This document shows positions 1 through 8,543 of a stretch of DNA of 64,000 nucleotides, one piece after another; within the stretch, counting starts at the first letter, position 1, and each line of letters starts with the position of its first letter. Below the pieces are notes generated by a model, which saw only the letters and a list, made by a program, of their open reading frames with translations, was not told where the DNA came from and did not search any database. The DNA comes from Jatrophihabitans cynanchi. GTDB taxonomy: Bacteria; Actinomycetota; Actinomycetes; Mycobacteriales; Jatrophihabitantaceae. The position numbers were made by a program, and so were the translations under genes. The stretch covers positions 3,286,001 to 3,350,000 of the forward strand of contig NZ_CP097463.1 in NCBI RefSeq assembly GCF_027247405.1, given 5' to 3'.

Positions 1-1485
1 GTAGCGGTCGCGAACGAAGCTATCGGGCCAACGGCGCTCCAGGAACTCGATCTCGAAATCTCGCGCCTTGGATTGCACCCGAGACTTCGACTCGAAGTGC
101 TTCACGACGCAATCGGCAATCCAGAGGACACGCCGTCCGACGTGACGGACCTTCAGGGAGAGATCGACGTCGTTGAAATTGACCGGGACGATCTCGCTCA
201 AGCCGCCGATCTGCTCGTAAACGTCCCGCCTGAGCGCGGCGCAGGCAGCTGTGACACCCGAGCATTCTCGGTTGATGATCAGGTCGCCGAACAGGCCGGT
301 GCCGTCCGGCCACCAGCGGTAGGCGTGTAGCGGGTGGGGCGGGCGAGACCCTGACGCATAGAGATGGCCGCCGTGCTGGATCGACCCGTCCTCATACAGC
401 AGCTTCGCCCCGGTCAGACCGACGTCTGCCTCCTCGAGCGGGGCCACCAGCGCCTCGAGCCAGTCGTCGGAGACGACCTCGGTGTCGTCGTTGAGCAGCA
501 CAACGAAGTCCCCCTGCGACTTCAAGAAACCGAGGTTGCACTTCTCGCTGAAATTGAACGGCTTGTCGTATTCGAGTGTGACGAGTCGGTTACCGCCGAT
601 GTCGTGGAGTTCGCTGATCGTGTCCGCGGGCGTAGCCATGTCATGAACGACGATGACCTCGACGCGTTGATGGTGCGTTCTCGCCAGCGCGCTTCGCACT
701 GCCTCGATCACGAAGGTGCGCGGCGCACCTTCGACGGTCCCGACCTGGCCCGCCGTCGGGATGACGATGCTGATGAGCCGACTCGGATCCAGCCGTCGGA
801 CGATGCGCCCGAAGCGCGGATCGGAGCCGGCCTCCGCCGTGGCGGCTACGCCGAGACGGTCAAGGTGGTCCTGGACCGCGCGTCGCGCGGCCGCTTCGGG
901 TTCGGCTTGCCGGTCCGCCGCGCGACGGAACTGCGCCGTCGGTACGTGGACTATCTGACCGGCACGCTCACTGATGCGCAGCAGCAGGTCGTAATCGGCT
1001 GCCTCGCCGAAGCCGACGCGGTGCCCGCCGGCGTCCTGGACGAGGGCGGTTCGCAGCGCGACGGCCGGGCCGATGTAGTTGTAATGGCGCAGCCGTTCGG
1101 GTGACCAGTCCGGCTTGCGGATTACCTCCGCTCTCGAGGTTGGTCCGGCATCGGGGCCGACGGTCTCGTCCAGATAGAGCACGTCGACGCCGTCCGTCGC
1201 TGCGCGGACGAGCCGCCGCAACGCATCTGGGTCCAGCGAATCACCGGGGTGCAAGATCAACAAGAAGTCGCCCGCCGCGGCGGCAACGGCACGATTGACC
1301 GCGGTCGTGTGATCACCGGTGGTGTCGAACATCCGAATGCGCGCGGCGACGGCAGGATCGGACTCGCCGACCGACCCGATCAGCAGCAACTCCCAGTCCT
1401 CGAAGGTCTGGCCGAACACCGAAGCGATGGTGTCGGGGTGGGCGCCGGAAAGGAGGATCGAAAAGCGGGGACGCGGGTGGATCAC
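1..1485 (-). CDS. Glycosyltransferase family 2, two GT2-like halves (3' end beyond window)
   Basis: Read on the minus strand from a GTG at 1485, the frame is open for all 495 codons to the window edge, so the C-terminus is missing. The N-terminal half begins with FSILLSGAHPDTIASVFGQT and has an HPGDS motif, like a divergent GT2 fold. A second, canonical GT2 domain starts with LISIVIPTAG and carries LLNDDTEVVSDDW (the DxD-type nucleotide-sugar/metal site) and NFNDVDLSLKVRHVG. This layout is typical of rhamnosyl- or galactosyltransferases that build wall polysaccharide or O-antigen-like chains on the cytoplasmic membrane face. The GTG overlaps the stop of the upstream coiled-coil gene as GTGA, implying translational coupling. 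Donor and acceptor cannot be told from sequence. Confidence 0.85.
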   Translation of the reverse strand, partial: MIHPRPRFSILLSGAHPDTIASVFGQTFEDWELLLIGSVGESDPAVAARIRMFDTTGDHTTAVNRAVAAAAGDFLLILHPGDSLDPDALRRLVRAATDGVDVLYLDETVGPDAGPTSRAEVIRKPDWSPERLRHYNYIGPAVALRTALVQDAGGHRVGFGEAADYDLLLRISERAGQIVHVPTAQFRRAADRQAEPEAAARRAVQDHLDRLGVAATAEAGSDPRFGRIVRRLDPSRLISIVIPTAGQVGTVEGAPRTFVIEAVRSALARTHHQRVEVIVVHDMATPADTISELHDIGGNRLVTLEYDKPFNFSEKCNLGFLKSQGDFVVLLNDDTEVVSDDWLEALVAPLEEADVGLTGAKLLYEDGSIQHGGHLYASGSRPPHPLHAYRWWPDGTGLFGDLIINRECSGVTAACAALRRDVYEQIGGLSEIVPVNFNDVDLSLKVRHVGRRVLWIADCVVKHFESKSRVQSKARDFEIEFLERRWPDSFVRDRY

Positions 1486-1724
1486 CGCCGTAGACGCCTA
1501 CGGACGAGGGCTGCGGGCAGGAGCACGGCGTGCCCCACTCGCCACGTCGTCGACCTATGGACTGCCTGGAGCTGCTTGGCCAATCGATCGCGCTCGGCCT
1601 GGCAGGCCTCGAGCCGCTTGGTAAGACCGGCCACCTCGGCTTCTGCCCCCACAGCGCGGTCAGTCATGCGCAGCAGATCATGGCGCAGCCGGGTCATCTC
1701 GGGTATCGCCTGACGGGGCATCAT
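1482..1724 (-). CDS. Small coiled-coil protein upstream of the GT2 glycosyltransferase
   Basis: An 80-residue protein. Residues about 15-50 are a heptad-rich coiled coil (EVAGLTKRLEACQAERDRL). It ends in a basic tail after STTWRVGHAVLLPAAL. In larger actinobacterial glycosyltransferases and methyltransferases a coiled coil followed by an S-x-T/S-W-R motif often precedes a GT2 domain, so this may be a separated domain of the neighbouring enzyme. The two reading frames overlap by four bases (GTGA). I cannot exclude that an ancestral single gene was split by a frameshift. Exact function unknown. Confidence 0.6.
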   Translation of the reverse strand: MMPRQAIPEMTRLRHDLLRMTDRAVGAEAEVAGLTKRLEACQAERDRLAKQLQAVHRSTTWRVGHAVLLPAALVRRRLRR

Positions 1725-2027
1725 GTAGATCGCACCCGCGCCTCATTGACGGGCGCGTCGCGAAACGCTGACACGTGATCGAGCCAGTTCATGCTCGCCC
1801 TTCACATCCGCAGTAGGCCGTACGTACACAGCCTAGATTGCCCACCATGCCTGACCCCTGCTCGGGGAGTGGCGGACGGGGCAGCGCCGCGCGGGTTCCA
1901 TACGATGCCTTGGAATCTGACTGCCGCCGAGCTGAGAGCGGCAATCCACCCGAGTCCCCCAGATGCGACAGCACGCTAGAATTGGGCGACGCACGAGCTG
2001 TGAATCTGGAGAGGCAGGAACGGGCAG
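1725..2027. other. Divergent intergenic region between surface-polymer genes
   Basis: About 300 bases without a convincing gene, between the leftward coiled-coil/GT2 pair and the rightward GT2/CDP-glycerol transferase fusion. Short frames on both strands lack coding character. The hexamer TAGAAT at 1977-1982 matches a -10 box in five of six positions and lies 45 bases before the TTG start of the fusion gene. No clear -35 hexamer accompanies it, so this is only a weak promoter candidate. Confidence 0.4.
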
Positions 2028-4727
2028 TTGCCGCAGGAGGATTTACCCGGTTCGCCGGGCAAACGCCCACGGTTAAGCATCATCGCGGCGGTCTACAACG
2101 TCGCTCCGTACCTGGATGAGTTCATCGCCTCGATAGAAGGCCAATCCTTCGGCCTGGATCGCGTCGAGGTCATCGCCGTAGACGACGGGTCCACCGACGA
2201 CTCGCTTCGCGTACTGAAAGACTGGGAGCAGCGCCGGCCCGAACTCGTCCGGGTTCTGACGAAGGAGAACGGAGGCCAGGGTTCAGCCCGCAATCTGGGC
2301 CTGGACCACGCGCGCGGCGAGTGGATCACCATGCCCGACCCTGACGATGTCCTGGCCCATGATTACCTCGCCGTTGTCGATACCCTGATCGATGCCAACG
2401 AGCATGTGGCGATGGTCGGCACGAACCGGATCTTCTTCAGCAGCAGCGTCGACCAACTGTCGGACTCTCACCCGCTGCGCCGCATGTTCGCGCCCGGTGA
2501 TCATGTGGTTGACCTGGCTAGATTCCCGGCCTACTTCCACGGCAGTGCGCCAGCGGCGTTCTTTCGTACCGAGTTGATCGAGCGGCACAATCTCCGCTTC
2601 GACACCCGCATCCGGCCCAACTTCGAAGACGGGCACTTCTGTTCGCGGTACCTGCTGGTGGCGGACAACTGGCTGGTGGGTTTCGCCGGCAACGCGAAGT
2701 ACCTATATCGCAAGCGCGTGGAGGGGACCTCGACGCTGCAGCGCGGCCTGAGCGACCCACGCAGATTCACCGACGTGCCCAGGTACGGGTACCTGGACCT
2801 GCTGGACCGTGGCGCCACGTGTGAGGGCGGGGCGCCCGAGTGGCTGCAGAACTTCATCCTCTACGAGCTCTCGCACTACTTCATCTCCGATCTGAAGATC
2901 TCGTCGAATACCGCGGCTCGCGGGGCGGTCGGCCAAGAGTTCGTTCGACTGCTGGGCGAGATCGCCAAGCGTCTTGATCCGGAGGTGATCAACAGCTACC
3001 GGATATCGCGGTTCGACCGCGTCTGGCGCGACATCCTGCTGCACGGGCTCAAGGCAGAGTCGTGGGTGACGCCGTACGCGGTGGCAGACAAGCGCGACCT
3101 GCACCGCCAACTCGTGCGCGTCGCCTACCGATTTGTCGGTGGCCGGCCGAGCGAGAGGGTGTTCTTCCGCGGCGAGCAGGTCGAGGACCTGACCGGCAAG
3201 GTACGGACCCACGAGTACTTCGGCCAGGTCTTGCTGCGCGAACGCATCGCCTGGCTGCCGTACAACGGCACGCTGCGGTTGGTCGTGAACGGCCGACCGC
3301 TTCGCCTGGAACCGACCTGGGAACCGCCCCACGTGACAACACTTCGGCCGCGACAGCTCGATCGGTGGTTCAGCGCCCAGCCGTCCGAGACCGATCGAAG
3401 CCGCCGGCTATCGGCTCGCGACCGCGCGACGCTGGCCATGTCCCGACTGGTGCGATCGCGCGCCAAGTACCGCGACGCATGGGTCTTGATGGACAGGATC
3501 CATGACGCCGATGACAACGCTGAGCGGCTGTTCCGTCACCTTCGCGACAACCGCCGAGAGATCAATGCGTGGTTCGCGCTGGAGCGCGGGACGCCGGACT
3601 GGACCCGCCTGGTGAAGGACGGTTACGCCGATCGCCTGGTGGCACACGGCAACCTGCGGTGGAAGCTGCTCATGCTCAACTGCGCCAATCTCATCTCTTC
3701 GCATGCTGATCGGCCGGTGCACCGCCCGCGCGCGATCGTCCGGATGCGCGAGCCGCAGTGGAGGTTCGTCTTCCTCCAACACGGCGTGATCAAGGACGAC
3801 CTGTCGCGCTGGCTGAACCCCAAGGCGTTCGACCTGTTCGTCACCAGCACTCCGCAGGAACAAGAATCCATCGCCGGTGACGACACGCCGTACGACTACA
3901 CCTCGCGGGAAGCGCAGATGACGGGGCTGCCGCGCTTCGACCGGCTGCGCGAGGTCGGCGCTCGCTTCGACGAGACGCAGCGCGACCTGATCCTGGTCTG
4001 CCCGACCTGGCGAGACTGGCTGAACCCGGCCCTTGCGGTCGGGTCGCAGCGCCGCGAGGTGCGCGACGACTTCGTCGACAGCGACTACGTACGCAACTGG
4101 CTCGCGTTCCTGCGTGACGACACGCTGCGAGAGCTTGCGCAGCACGCAGGGCTGCGGGTCGCCTTCATGCCGCACCCCAACATTCAACCTGCCCTGCCGC
4201 GACTCGACCTGCCCCCACACGTCGAAGCAGTACCGTTCGCCGGCAATGACGTGCAGGCCGTGATCGCGCAGTGTGCTGTCATGATCACCGACTACTCGTC
4301 GATGGCGTTCAACGCCGCGTATCTCGACCGGCCTGTCGTCTACTTCCAGTTCGATGCCGAACGCGCGCTGGAAGGCGGACACGTCGGCCGGCCGGGCTAC
4401 TTCTCCTACCTGCGCGACGGTTTCGGTCCGGTGGCTCGGACCGCGACCGAAGCGGTGTCGGCGGTCGAACACACGCTCGCCGCTGGTAAGCGGCCGCTGC
4501 CGCTGTACCAGCAGCGGATCGATTCGACCTTCGTGGCTCGCGACGGCCGCTGCTGTGAGCGGACCACAGCAGCGATCGAAGCGTTGGCTCCGAGGCATTC
4601 TCCGGGTCCGTCCCGGCTGCACCGGTTGGTTCGCACGCGGGCAGCGCGCCGAATCCTGACGCCCGCCCGCCTACGTCGCATCAGGTCAGCGCTACGGTCC
4701 GGTCGTCGCGTTGTTGCGGGGGCTTGA
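2028..4727 (+). CDS. Bifunctional GT2 glycosyltransferase / CDP-glycerol glycerophosphotransferase-like protein (teichoic-acid type)
   Basis: An 899-residue fusion. Residues about 14-240 are a GT2 domain (LSIIAAVYNV, VDDGSTDD at 51-58, PDPDD at about 104). From about residue 480 to 860 lies a Glyphos_transf (TagB/TagF-like) domain, with FLQHGVIKDDLS near residue 583 and ITDYSSMAFNAAYLDRPVVY near residue 755. Family members transfer polyol-phosphate units from CDP-alditols to build teichoic acids or similar wall polymers at the inner membrane face. The start is a TTG with AGGAA seven bases upstream; it keeps only about a dozen residues ahead of the GT2 domain. Actinomycete fusions of this kind often make glycosylated poly(polyol phosphate). 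The polyol and sugar are not predictable. Confidence 0.85.
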   Translation: MPQEDLPGSPGKRPRLSIIAAVYNVAPYLDEFIASIEGQSFGLDRVEVIAVDDGSTDDSLRVLKDWEQRRPELVRVLTKENGGQGSARNLGLDHARGEWITMPDPDDVLAHDYLAVVDTLIDANEHVAMVGTNRIFFSSSVDQLSDSHPLRRMFAPGDHVVDLARFPAYFHGSAPAAFFRTELIERHNLRFDTRIRPNFEDGHFCSRYLLVADNWLVGFAGNAKYLYRKRVEGTSTLQRGLSDPRRFTDVPRYGYLDLLDRGATCEGGAPEWLQNFILYELSHYFISDLKISSNTAARGAVGQEFVRLLGEIAKRLDPEVINSYRISRFDRVWRDILLHGLKAESWVTPYAVADKRDLHRQLVRVAYRFVGGRPSERVFFRGEQVEDLTGKVRTHEYFGQVLLRERIAWLPYNGTLRLVVNGRPLRLEPTWEPPHVTTLRPRQLDRWFSAQPSETDRSRRLSARDRATLAMSRLVRSRAKYRDAWVLMDRIHDADDNAERLFRHLRDNRREINAWFALERGTPDWTRLVKDGYADRLVAHGNLRWKLLMLNCANLISSHADRPVHRPRAIVRMREPQWRFVFLQHGVIKDDLSRWLNPKAFDLFVTSTPQEQESIAGDDTPYDYTSREAQMTGLPRFDRLREVGARFDETQRDLILVCPTWRDWLNPALAVGSQRREVRDDFVDSDYVRNWLAFLRDDTLRELAQHAGLRVAFMPHPNIQPALPRLDLPPHVEAVPFAGNDVQAVIAQCAVMITDYSSMAFNAAYLDRPVVYFQFDAERALEGGHVGRPGYFSYLRDGFGPVARTATEAVSAVEHTLAAGKRPLPLYQQRIDSTFVARDGRCCERTTAAIEALAPRHSPGPSRLHRLVRTRAARRILTPARLRRIRSALRSGRRVVAGA

Positions 4728-4739
4728 CGCAGTAGCGTC

Positions 4740-5027
4740 GTGCCGGTGGTGGTCCAGCCCGCGGGCAACGCGCACGAGGTCGAGCTGCGCCGTCTGCTGG
4801 AGAGCGTCGCCTACTGTGCGCTGCAGTGGTACGGCGCGACGTACCTGGTGATCGATCGGACCGATGACCCGGAATCAGCCGATATCCGCGCGTACTTCGG
4901 TAGCGGACGGCTGGTCGACCTGTGGGAGCTCAACCCGCTTCTCTGGGACGACGCGCACTGGGCGGCCGTGCGCGTCGTCGCCGCGGGCACCGCCGAACTC
5001 GTCCTGCCGGCACTTCACCGCAACTAG
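4740..5027 (+). CDS. Hypothetical protein, 95 residues
   Basis: Begins at a GTG 12 bases after the preceding stop, with no clear ribosome binding site. The translation is protein-like (acidic, tryptophan-rich; RLVDLWELNPLLWDDAHWAAV) with no signal peptide or membrane segment, and I recognise no family. The strand, compact spacing and ordinary composition favour a real gene, but this remains a weak call. Confidence 0.45.
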   Translation: MPVVVQPAGNAHEVELRRLLESVAYCALQWYGATYLVIDRTDDPESADIRAYFGSGRLVDLWELNPLLWDDAHWAAVRVVAAGTAELVLPALHRN

Positions 5028-5071
5028 CACGCCCGGCGGGTCCGGTTCGGCTGGGTGAACTCTCCGGCGCG

Positions 5072-5100
5072 TTGCGACCGGTCGTGGGCTGCGTTATTGT
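5072..5100 (+). promoter_or_regulatory. Predicted promoter of the PadR-MFS operon
   Basis: TTGCGA at 5072-5077 and TATTGT at 5095-5100 each match the sigma-70-type consensus in four of six positions and are 17 bases apart. The dyad at 5106-5133 lies immediately downstream, where a bound repressor would block transcription. Inference from sequence only. Confidence 0.45.
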
Positions 5101-5105
5101 TCCGC

Positions 5106-5133
5106 ATGGACTAATCGGTGAGGACTAATCCAT
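5106..5133 (+). promoter_or_regulatory. Inverted repeat, likely PadR operator
   Basis: A 28-base dyad with arms ATGGACTAAT and ACTAATCCAT (8 of 10 positions complementary). It also contains the direct repeat GGACTAATC. It lies between the predicted -10 and the AAGGGG ribosome binding site of the PadR gene. PadR proteins usually repress their own operon from such dyads, so autoregulation of regulator and exporter is the natural reading. Confidence 0.55.
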
Positions 5134-5145
5134 AAGGGGCATGCG

Positions 5146-5706
5146 ATGTCGGTGACGCCGCTGGCGATCTCGGTGCTGGCGCTGCTCAACGAACGTCCGA
5201 TGCACCCCTACGAGATGGTCCAGACACTGCTCGAGCGGCACCAGGACCGCATCGTCAAGGTCCGGCCCGGCTCGCTGTACCACACGGTCGAGCGGCTCGC
5301 GGCCGGCGAACTGGTGCAGGCGACCCGCACCGAACGCGCGGGCAACCGCCCGGAACGGACCACGTACACGATCACCCCGGCCGGGCAGCAGGCGCTGACC
5401 CGCCGGCTGTCCGAACTCATCGGCAGCCCGGTGAACGAGTACCCGGCCTTCCCCGTCGCGCTCGGCGAGGCCCACAACATCGACCGTGTCGAGGTACTCG
5501 AGCTGCTGACCTCGCGTGCCACGCAACTGCAGCAGTTGATCGACGAGGTCGAAGCGCTGATCGCGTCCGCCCGCAGTCGCGAGGTGCCCGAGGCCTACTG
5601 GATCACCGCCGACTACGTGCGCGCGATGCACACCACCGAGCGTGACTGGCTCGCGCACCTCATCGACCGAATCGAGAGCAAGGACCTGTCATGGCCGACC
5701 AACTGA
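5146..5706 (+). CDS. PadR family transcriptional regulator
   Basis: A 186-residue regulator. The N-terminal winged helix is visible (ALLNERPMHPYEMVQTLLERH, then VRPGSLYHTVERLAAGELV with its wing up to TYTITPAGQQAL). A C-terminal helical dimerisation region follows, as in PadR/Vir-like proteins. The ATG at 5146 is preferred over an ATG five bases upstream because AAGGGG at 5134-5139 is then six bases away. The gene overlaps the downstream MFS exporter by 16 bases, so the two are co-transcribed. Members of this pair type usually sense the drug that the partner pump exports. Confidence 0.9.
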   Translation: MSVTPLAISVLALLNERPMHPYEMVQTLLERHQDRIVKVRPGSLYHTVERLAAGELVQATRTERAGNRPERTTYTITPAGQQALTRRLSELIGSPVNEYPAFPVALGEAHNIDRVEVLELLTSRATQLQQLIDEVEALIASARSREVPEAYWITADYVRAMHTTERDWLAHLIDRIESKDLSWPTN

Positions 5707-7184
5707 TCCTCGATGAGAACCCGAACCCGTGGCCGGCGCTCTGGGCGCTCGTCCTCGGCTTCTTCATGATCCTGGTCGACACGACGATCGTGTTCGTCGC
5801 GGTGCGCGCGATCATGGAGGGGCTGCACACCGACGTGAACGGGGTGCTCTGGGTGACCAGCGCGTACCTGCTCGCGTACGCGGTGCCGCTGCTGATCACC
5901 GGACGGCTCGGTGACCGGTACGGCCCGAAGAACCTGTACCTGATCGGGCTGGTGCTGTTCACGGCAAGTTCGGCGTGGTGCGGGTTCACCGGCTCGATCG
6001 GCATGCTCGTCACCGCGCGCGTGTTCCAGGGCCTGGGCGCCTCGCTGATGACACCGCAGACGATGGCGGTGATCACCCGCACCTTCCCGTCCAACCGGCG
6101 TGGCCAGGCGATGGCGTTGTGGGGAGCGGTCGCCGGCGTGGCCACGCTCGTCGGGCCCATCCTCGGCGGCGTCCTGGTCGACGGGCTCGGCTGGGAGTGG
6201 ATCTTCTTCATCAACGTTCCGGTCGGCGTCATCGCGATGGTGCTGGCGTGGCGGCTCGTCCCCGCGCTGGACACCCATCCGCATCGCTTCGACTGGATCG
6301 GCGTGGGGCTGAGCGCGGCCGGCATGTTCCTGCTGGTGTTCGGCATCCAGGAGGGGCAGAGCTACAACTGGTCGCTCGGGATCTGGCTGCTGATCGCGGC
6401 CGGGCTGGTGGTGCTGGCCGGCTTCGTCTACTGGCAGCGGCACAACAGCGGCGAGCCGCTCGTGCCGCTCGCCCTGTTCCGCGACCGCAACTTCTCGCTG
6501 TCGAACATCGCGATCTCGGCGGTCGGCTTCGCCGTCACCTCGATGGCGGTGCCGATCATGCTGTACGCGCAGGCTGTCGAGGGCCTCAGCGCCACTCGAT
6601 CGGCCCTGCTGCTGGTGCCGATGGCGGTGTTCTCCGGTGGGTTCGCCCCGATCTTCGGACGGCTGTCCGACCGGGTGCACCCGCGCTACCTGGCCGGGAT
6701 CGGGCTGACGCTCCTGCCGATCTCGCTGGTGTGGCTCGCGGCCGAGTTCGAGCCGGCCGCCGCGATCTGGACCTTGCTGCTGCCCATCGCCTTGCTGGGC
6801 CTGGCGAACGCCTTCATCTGGGCACCGGTCAGTTCGACCGCGACGCGCAACCTGCCGATGCAGCAGGCGGGTGCGGGCGCCGGAATCTTCAACACCACCA
6901 GGCAGGTCGGAGCCGTGCTCGGCAGCGCGGCGATCGCGGTGCTGATGCAGTCCCGGATCGCGGCCGAACTGCCCGCCACGGCGGGGTCGTCCGTCAGCGC
7001 CGAGGGCGGCGGGACGCTCCCGCGGATCCTGCACGCGGGGTTCAGCACCGCGATGGCGCAATCGCTCTTGCTGCCGGCCGCGGTCGTGCTGATCGGCCTG
7101 GTCGCGGTGCTCTGCTACGCCGCTCCGAAGCACCTGCGCAGTGCCCCGACGGCGACCGACGAACCTGCTCCGGTGCCTGCCTGA
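5691..7184 (+). CDS. MFS multidrug exporter, DHA2 (EmrB/QacA) family
   Basis: 497 residues with about 14 hydrophobic segments, the number expected of DHA2 proton/drug antiporters. Diagnostic stretches are VDTTIVFVAVRAI in the first helix, GRLGDRYGPKNLYLIG (motif A between helices 2 and 3), and ATLVGPILGGVLVDGLGWEWIFF split across helix 5 (motif C, G-x-x-x-G-P-x-x-G-G). It overlaps the PadR gene and almost certainly forms a two-gene efflux operon with it. Location is the cytoplasmic membrane. The substrate is unknown. Confidence 0.92.
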   Translation: MADQLILDENPNPWPALWALVLGFFMILVDTTIVFVAVRAIMEGLHTDVNGVLWVTSAYLLAYAVPLLITGRLGDRYGPKNLYLIGLVLFTASSAWCGFTGSIGMLVTARVFQGLGASLMTPQTMAVITRTFPSNRRGQAMALWGAVAGVATLVGPILGGVLVDGLGWEWIFFINVPVGVIAMVLAWRLVPALDTHPHRFDWIGVGLSAAGMFLLVFGIQEGQSYNWSLGIWLLIAAGLVVLAGFVYWQRHNSGEPLVPLALFRDRNFSLSNIAISAVGFAVTSMAVPIMLYAQAVEGLSATRSALLLVPMAVFSGGFAPIFGRLSDRVHPRYLAGIGLTLLPISLVWLAAEFEPAAAIWTLLLPIALLGLANAFIWAPVSSTATRNLPMQQAGAGAGIFNTTRQVGAVLGSAAIAVLMQSRIAAELPATAGSSVSAEGGGTLPRILHAGFSTAMAQSLLLPAAVVLIGLVAVLCYAAPKHLRSAPTATDEPAPVPA

Positions 7185-7300
7185 CCCGGTGACTGCCGTG
7201 GTGTGAGCGGCCGCACGTCCCGTCCCGATGCGGTACTCGCTAGGGTTCAGCTACGCCGGATTCGTCCGGAGCCAGCCCCTCGCCGTGCATAGGAGTGTGG

Positions 7301-7885
7301 ATGTCCGCCGCTGCCGTCGCCCCCCATCGCCTCGACCGTCTCGTCCTCGCCGACCTCGTGCCGGGCGCGCTGGTACGTGACATCGCGCTCGTCGTCGGCG
7401 GTGCCGGCCTGACCGGGCTTGCCGCTCAGGTGTCCATCCACACCGCGCTCTCGCCGGTCCCGTTCACGCTGCAGACGCTGTCGGTGCTGGTGGTCGGCGC
7501 CGCGCTCGGCAGCGTGCGCGGCCTGCTGTCGATGCTGCTGTACCTGCTCGGCGGGATGGTCGGCGTGCCCTGGTACGCCAACCAGGAGCACGGCTGGGGC
7601 GGGCCGGCGTTCGGCTACATCCTCGGCTTCGTCGTGGCCGCGGGCCTGGTCGGCGCGCTCGCCAAGCGGGGCGCCGACCGGCACGTGGTCAGCACCGTGC
7701 TGCTCATGGTCGCCGGCAGCGTGGTGATCTACCTGATCGGGACGGTGTGGCTCGCCGTCGATCTGCACATCGGTTCGGCCGAGGCGTTCAAGCTCGGCGT
7801 GCGCCCGTTCCTCGCGACCGATGCGATCAAGATCGGCCTTGCCGCACTGGCCTTCCCGACGGCCTGGAAGCTCGCGCGCCGCTGA
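7301..7885 (+). CDS. bioY: Biotin transporter BioY (ECF S-component)
   Basis: About 194 residues with roughly six membrane helices. It has the BioY signatures LSPVPFTLQTLSVLVVGA and YLLGGMVGVPWYA, then FGYILGFVVAAGLVG. BioY binds biotin in the membrane, either alone or with an ECF energising module; no ECF ATPase or T-component gene is adjacent here. The ATG at 7301 is chosen because AGGAG lies at 7291-7295; a GTG six bases upstream overlaps that sequence. The gene stands alone and is convergent with the response regulator, with nine bases between stop codons. Confidence 0.92.
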   Translation: MSAAAVAPHRLDRLVLADLVPGALVRDIALVVGGAGLTGLAAQVSIHTALSPVPFTLQTLSVLVVGAALGSVRGLLSMLLYLLGGMVGVPWYANQEHGWGGPAFGYILGFVVAAGLVGALAKRGADRHVVSTVLLMVAGSVVIYLIGTVWLAVDLHIGSAEAFKLGVRPFLATDAIKIGLAALAFPTAWKLARR

Positions 7886-7894
7886 GGTAGCAGC

Positions 7895-8542
7895 TCAGCC
7901 GACGAACCAGCCGGTGCGCACCGCGTCCGCCACCGCGGCCAGCTGCGACGGCGCGCCGAGCTTGGCCAGCACCCCGCGCACGTGACTGCGGACGGTGTTC
8001 TCGGACACCACCCAGTTGGCCGCGATGTCTGCCACCGACCAGCCCCGCGCCAGCGCGCGCAGCGTGTCCGCCTCGCGCGCGGTGAGCGTGGCGTACGGCG
8101 CGAGGTCGCGCTCGCGGGCGGCGCGGCTGCGCGTCAGTTCGTCCAGCAGCTCCACCCGGTGTTCGGCGTCCAGCGGCGCGATCGCGGTGAGGGCGAGCGC
8201 GGTCTTGTGCAGCAACGCGTTGAAGCCGGCGGCCTTGGACTGGTAGCCGAGCGCGCCCTGTTCGAGCGCCGCCGCGATCCGCAGCCGGTCGTTGCTGCCG
8301 GTGATGACGAGCACCCGCACGCCGGCCTCGGCGAGCGGTGCGATCAGCGGTGTGCTCTCGCCGAAACCGTCGAGATCCAGATCGAGCAGGACGAGGTCGG
8401 GCTGGGCCTGCAGCAGGGCGGACAGCAGCGCGTCGGGCTCGCGCGGCGCGATCAGGACCGCGTCGACACCGGTACGGGCGAGTGCGGCGTGCAGCGTCTC
8501 GGCGAGGAGCAGGTGGTCCTCGACGATCGCGACGCGCGGCAC
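7895..8542 (-). CDS. LuxR/NarL-type response regulator
   Basis: 215 residues. The receiver domain (1-~115) has the acidic pocket E8/D9, phosphoacceptor D54 (LVLLDLDLDG), T81 (VITGSND) and K103 (GYQSKAAG). A LuxR-type helix-turn-helix occupies about 149-210 (LTAREADTLRALARG, VSENTVRSHVRGVLAKLGA). It starts at a GTG two bases after the stop of the histidine kinase, so the pair is co-translated. Both lie downstream and on the same strand as a SipW/TasA-like pair, suggesting that this system may control or sense that export module. Confidence 0.9.
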   Translation of the reverse strand: MPRVAIVEDHLLLAETLHAALARTGVDAVLIAPREPDALLSALLQAQPDLVLLDLDLDGFGESTPLIAPLAEAGVRVLVITGSNDRLRIAAALEQGALGYQSKAAGFNALLHKTALALTAIAPLDAEHRVELLDELTRSRAARERDLAPYATLTAREADTLRALARGWSVADIAANWVVSENTVRSHVRGVLAKLGAPSQLAAVADAVRTGWFVG

Positions 8543-8543
8543 C

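Noticed and set aside
1725-2027. Short open frames of 60-93 codons in the divergent gap
   Set aside because: Low-quality translations, overlapping frames on both strands, no ribosome binding sites.
5613-7133. A 506-codon open frame antisense to the MFS exporter
   Set aside because: Composition (Arg, Gln, His, Asp-rich) is typical of an antisense shadow; the plus strand encodes a clear DHA2 transporter.
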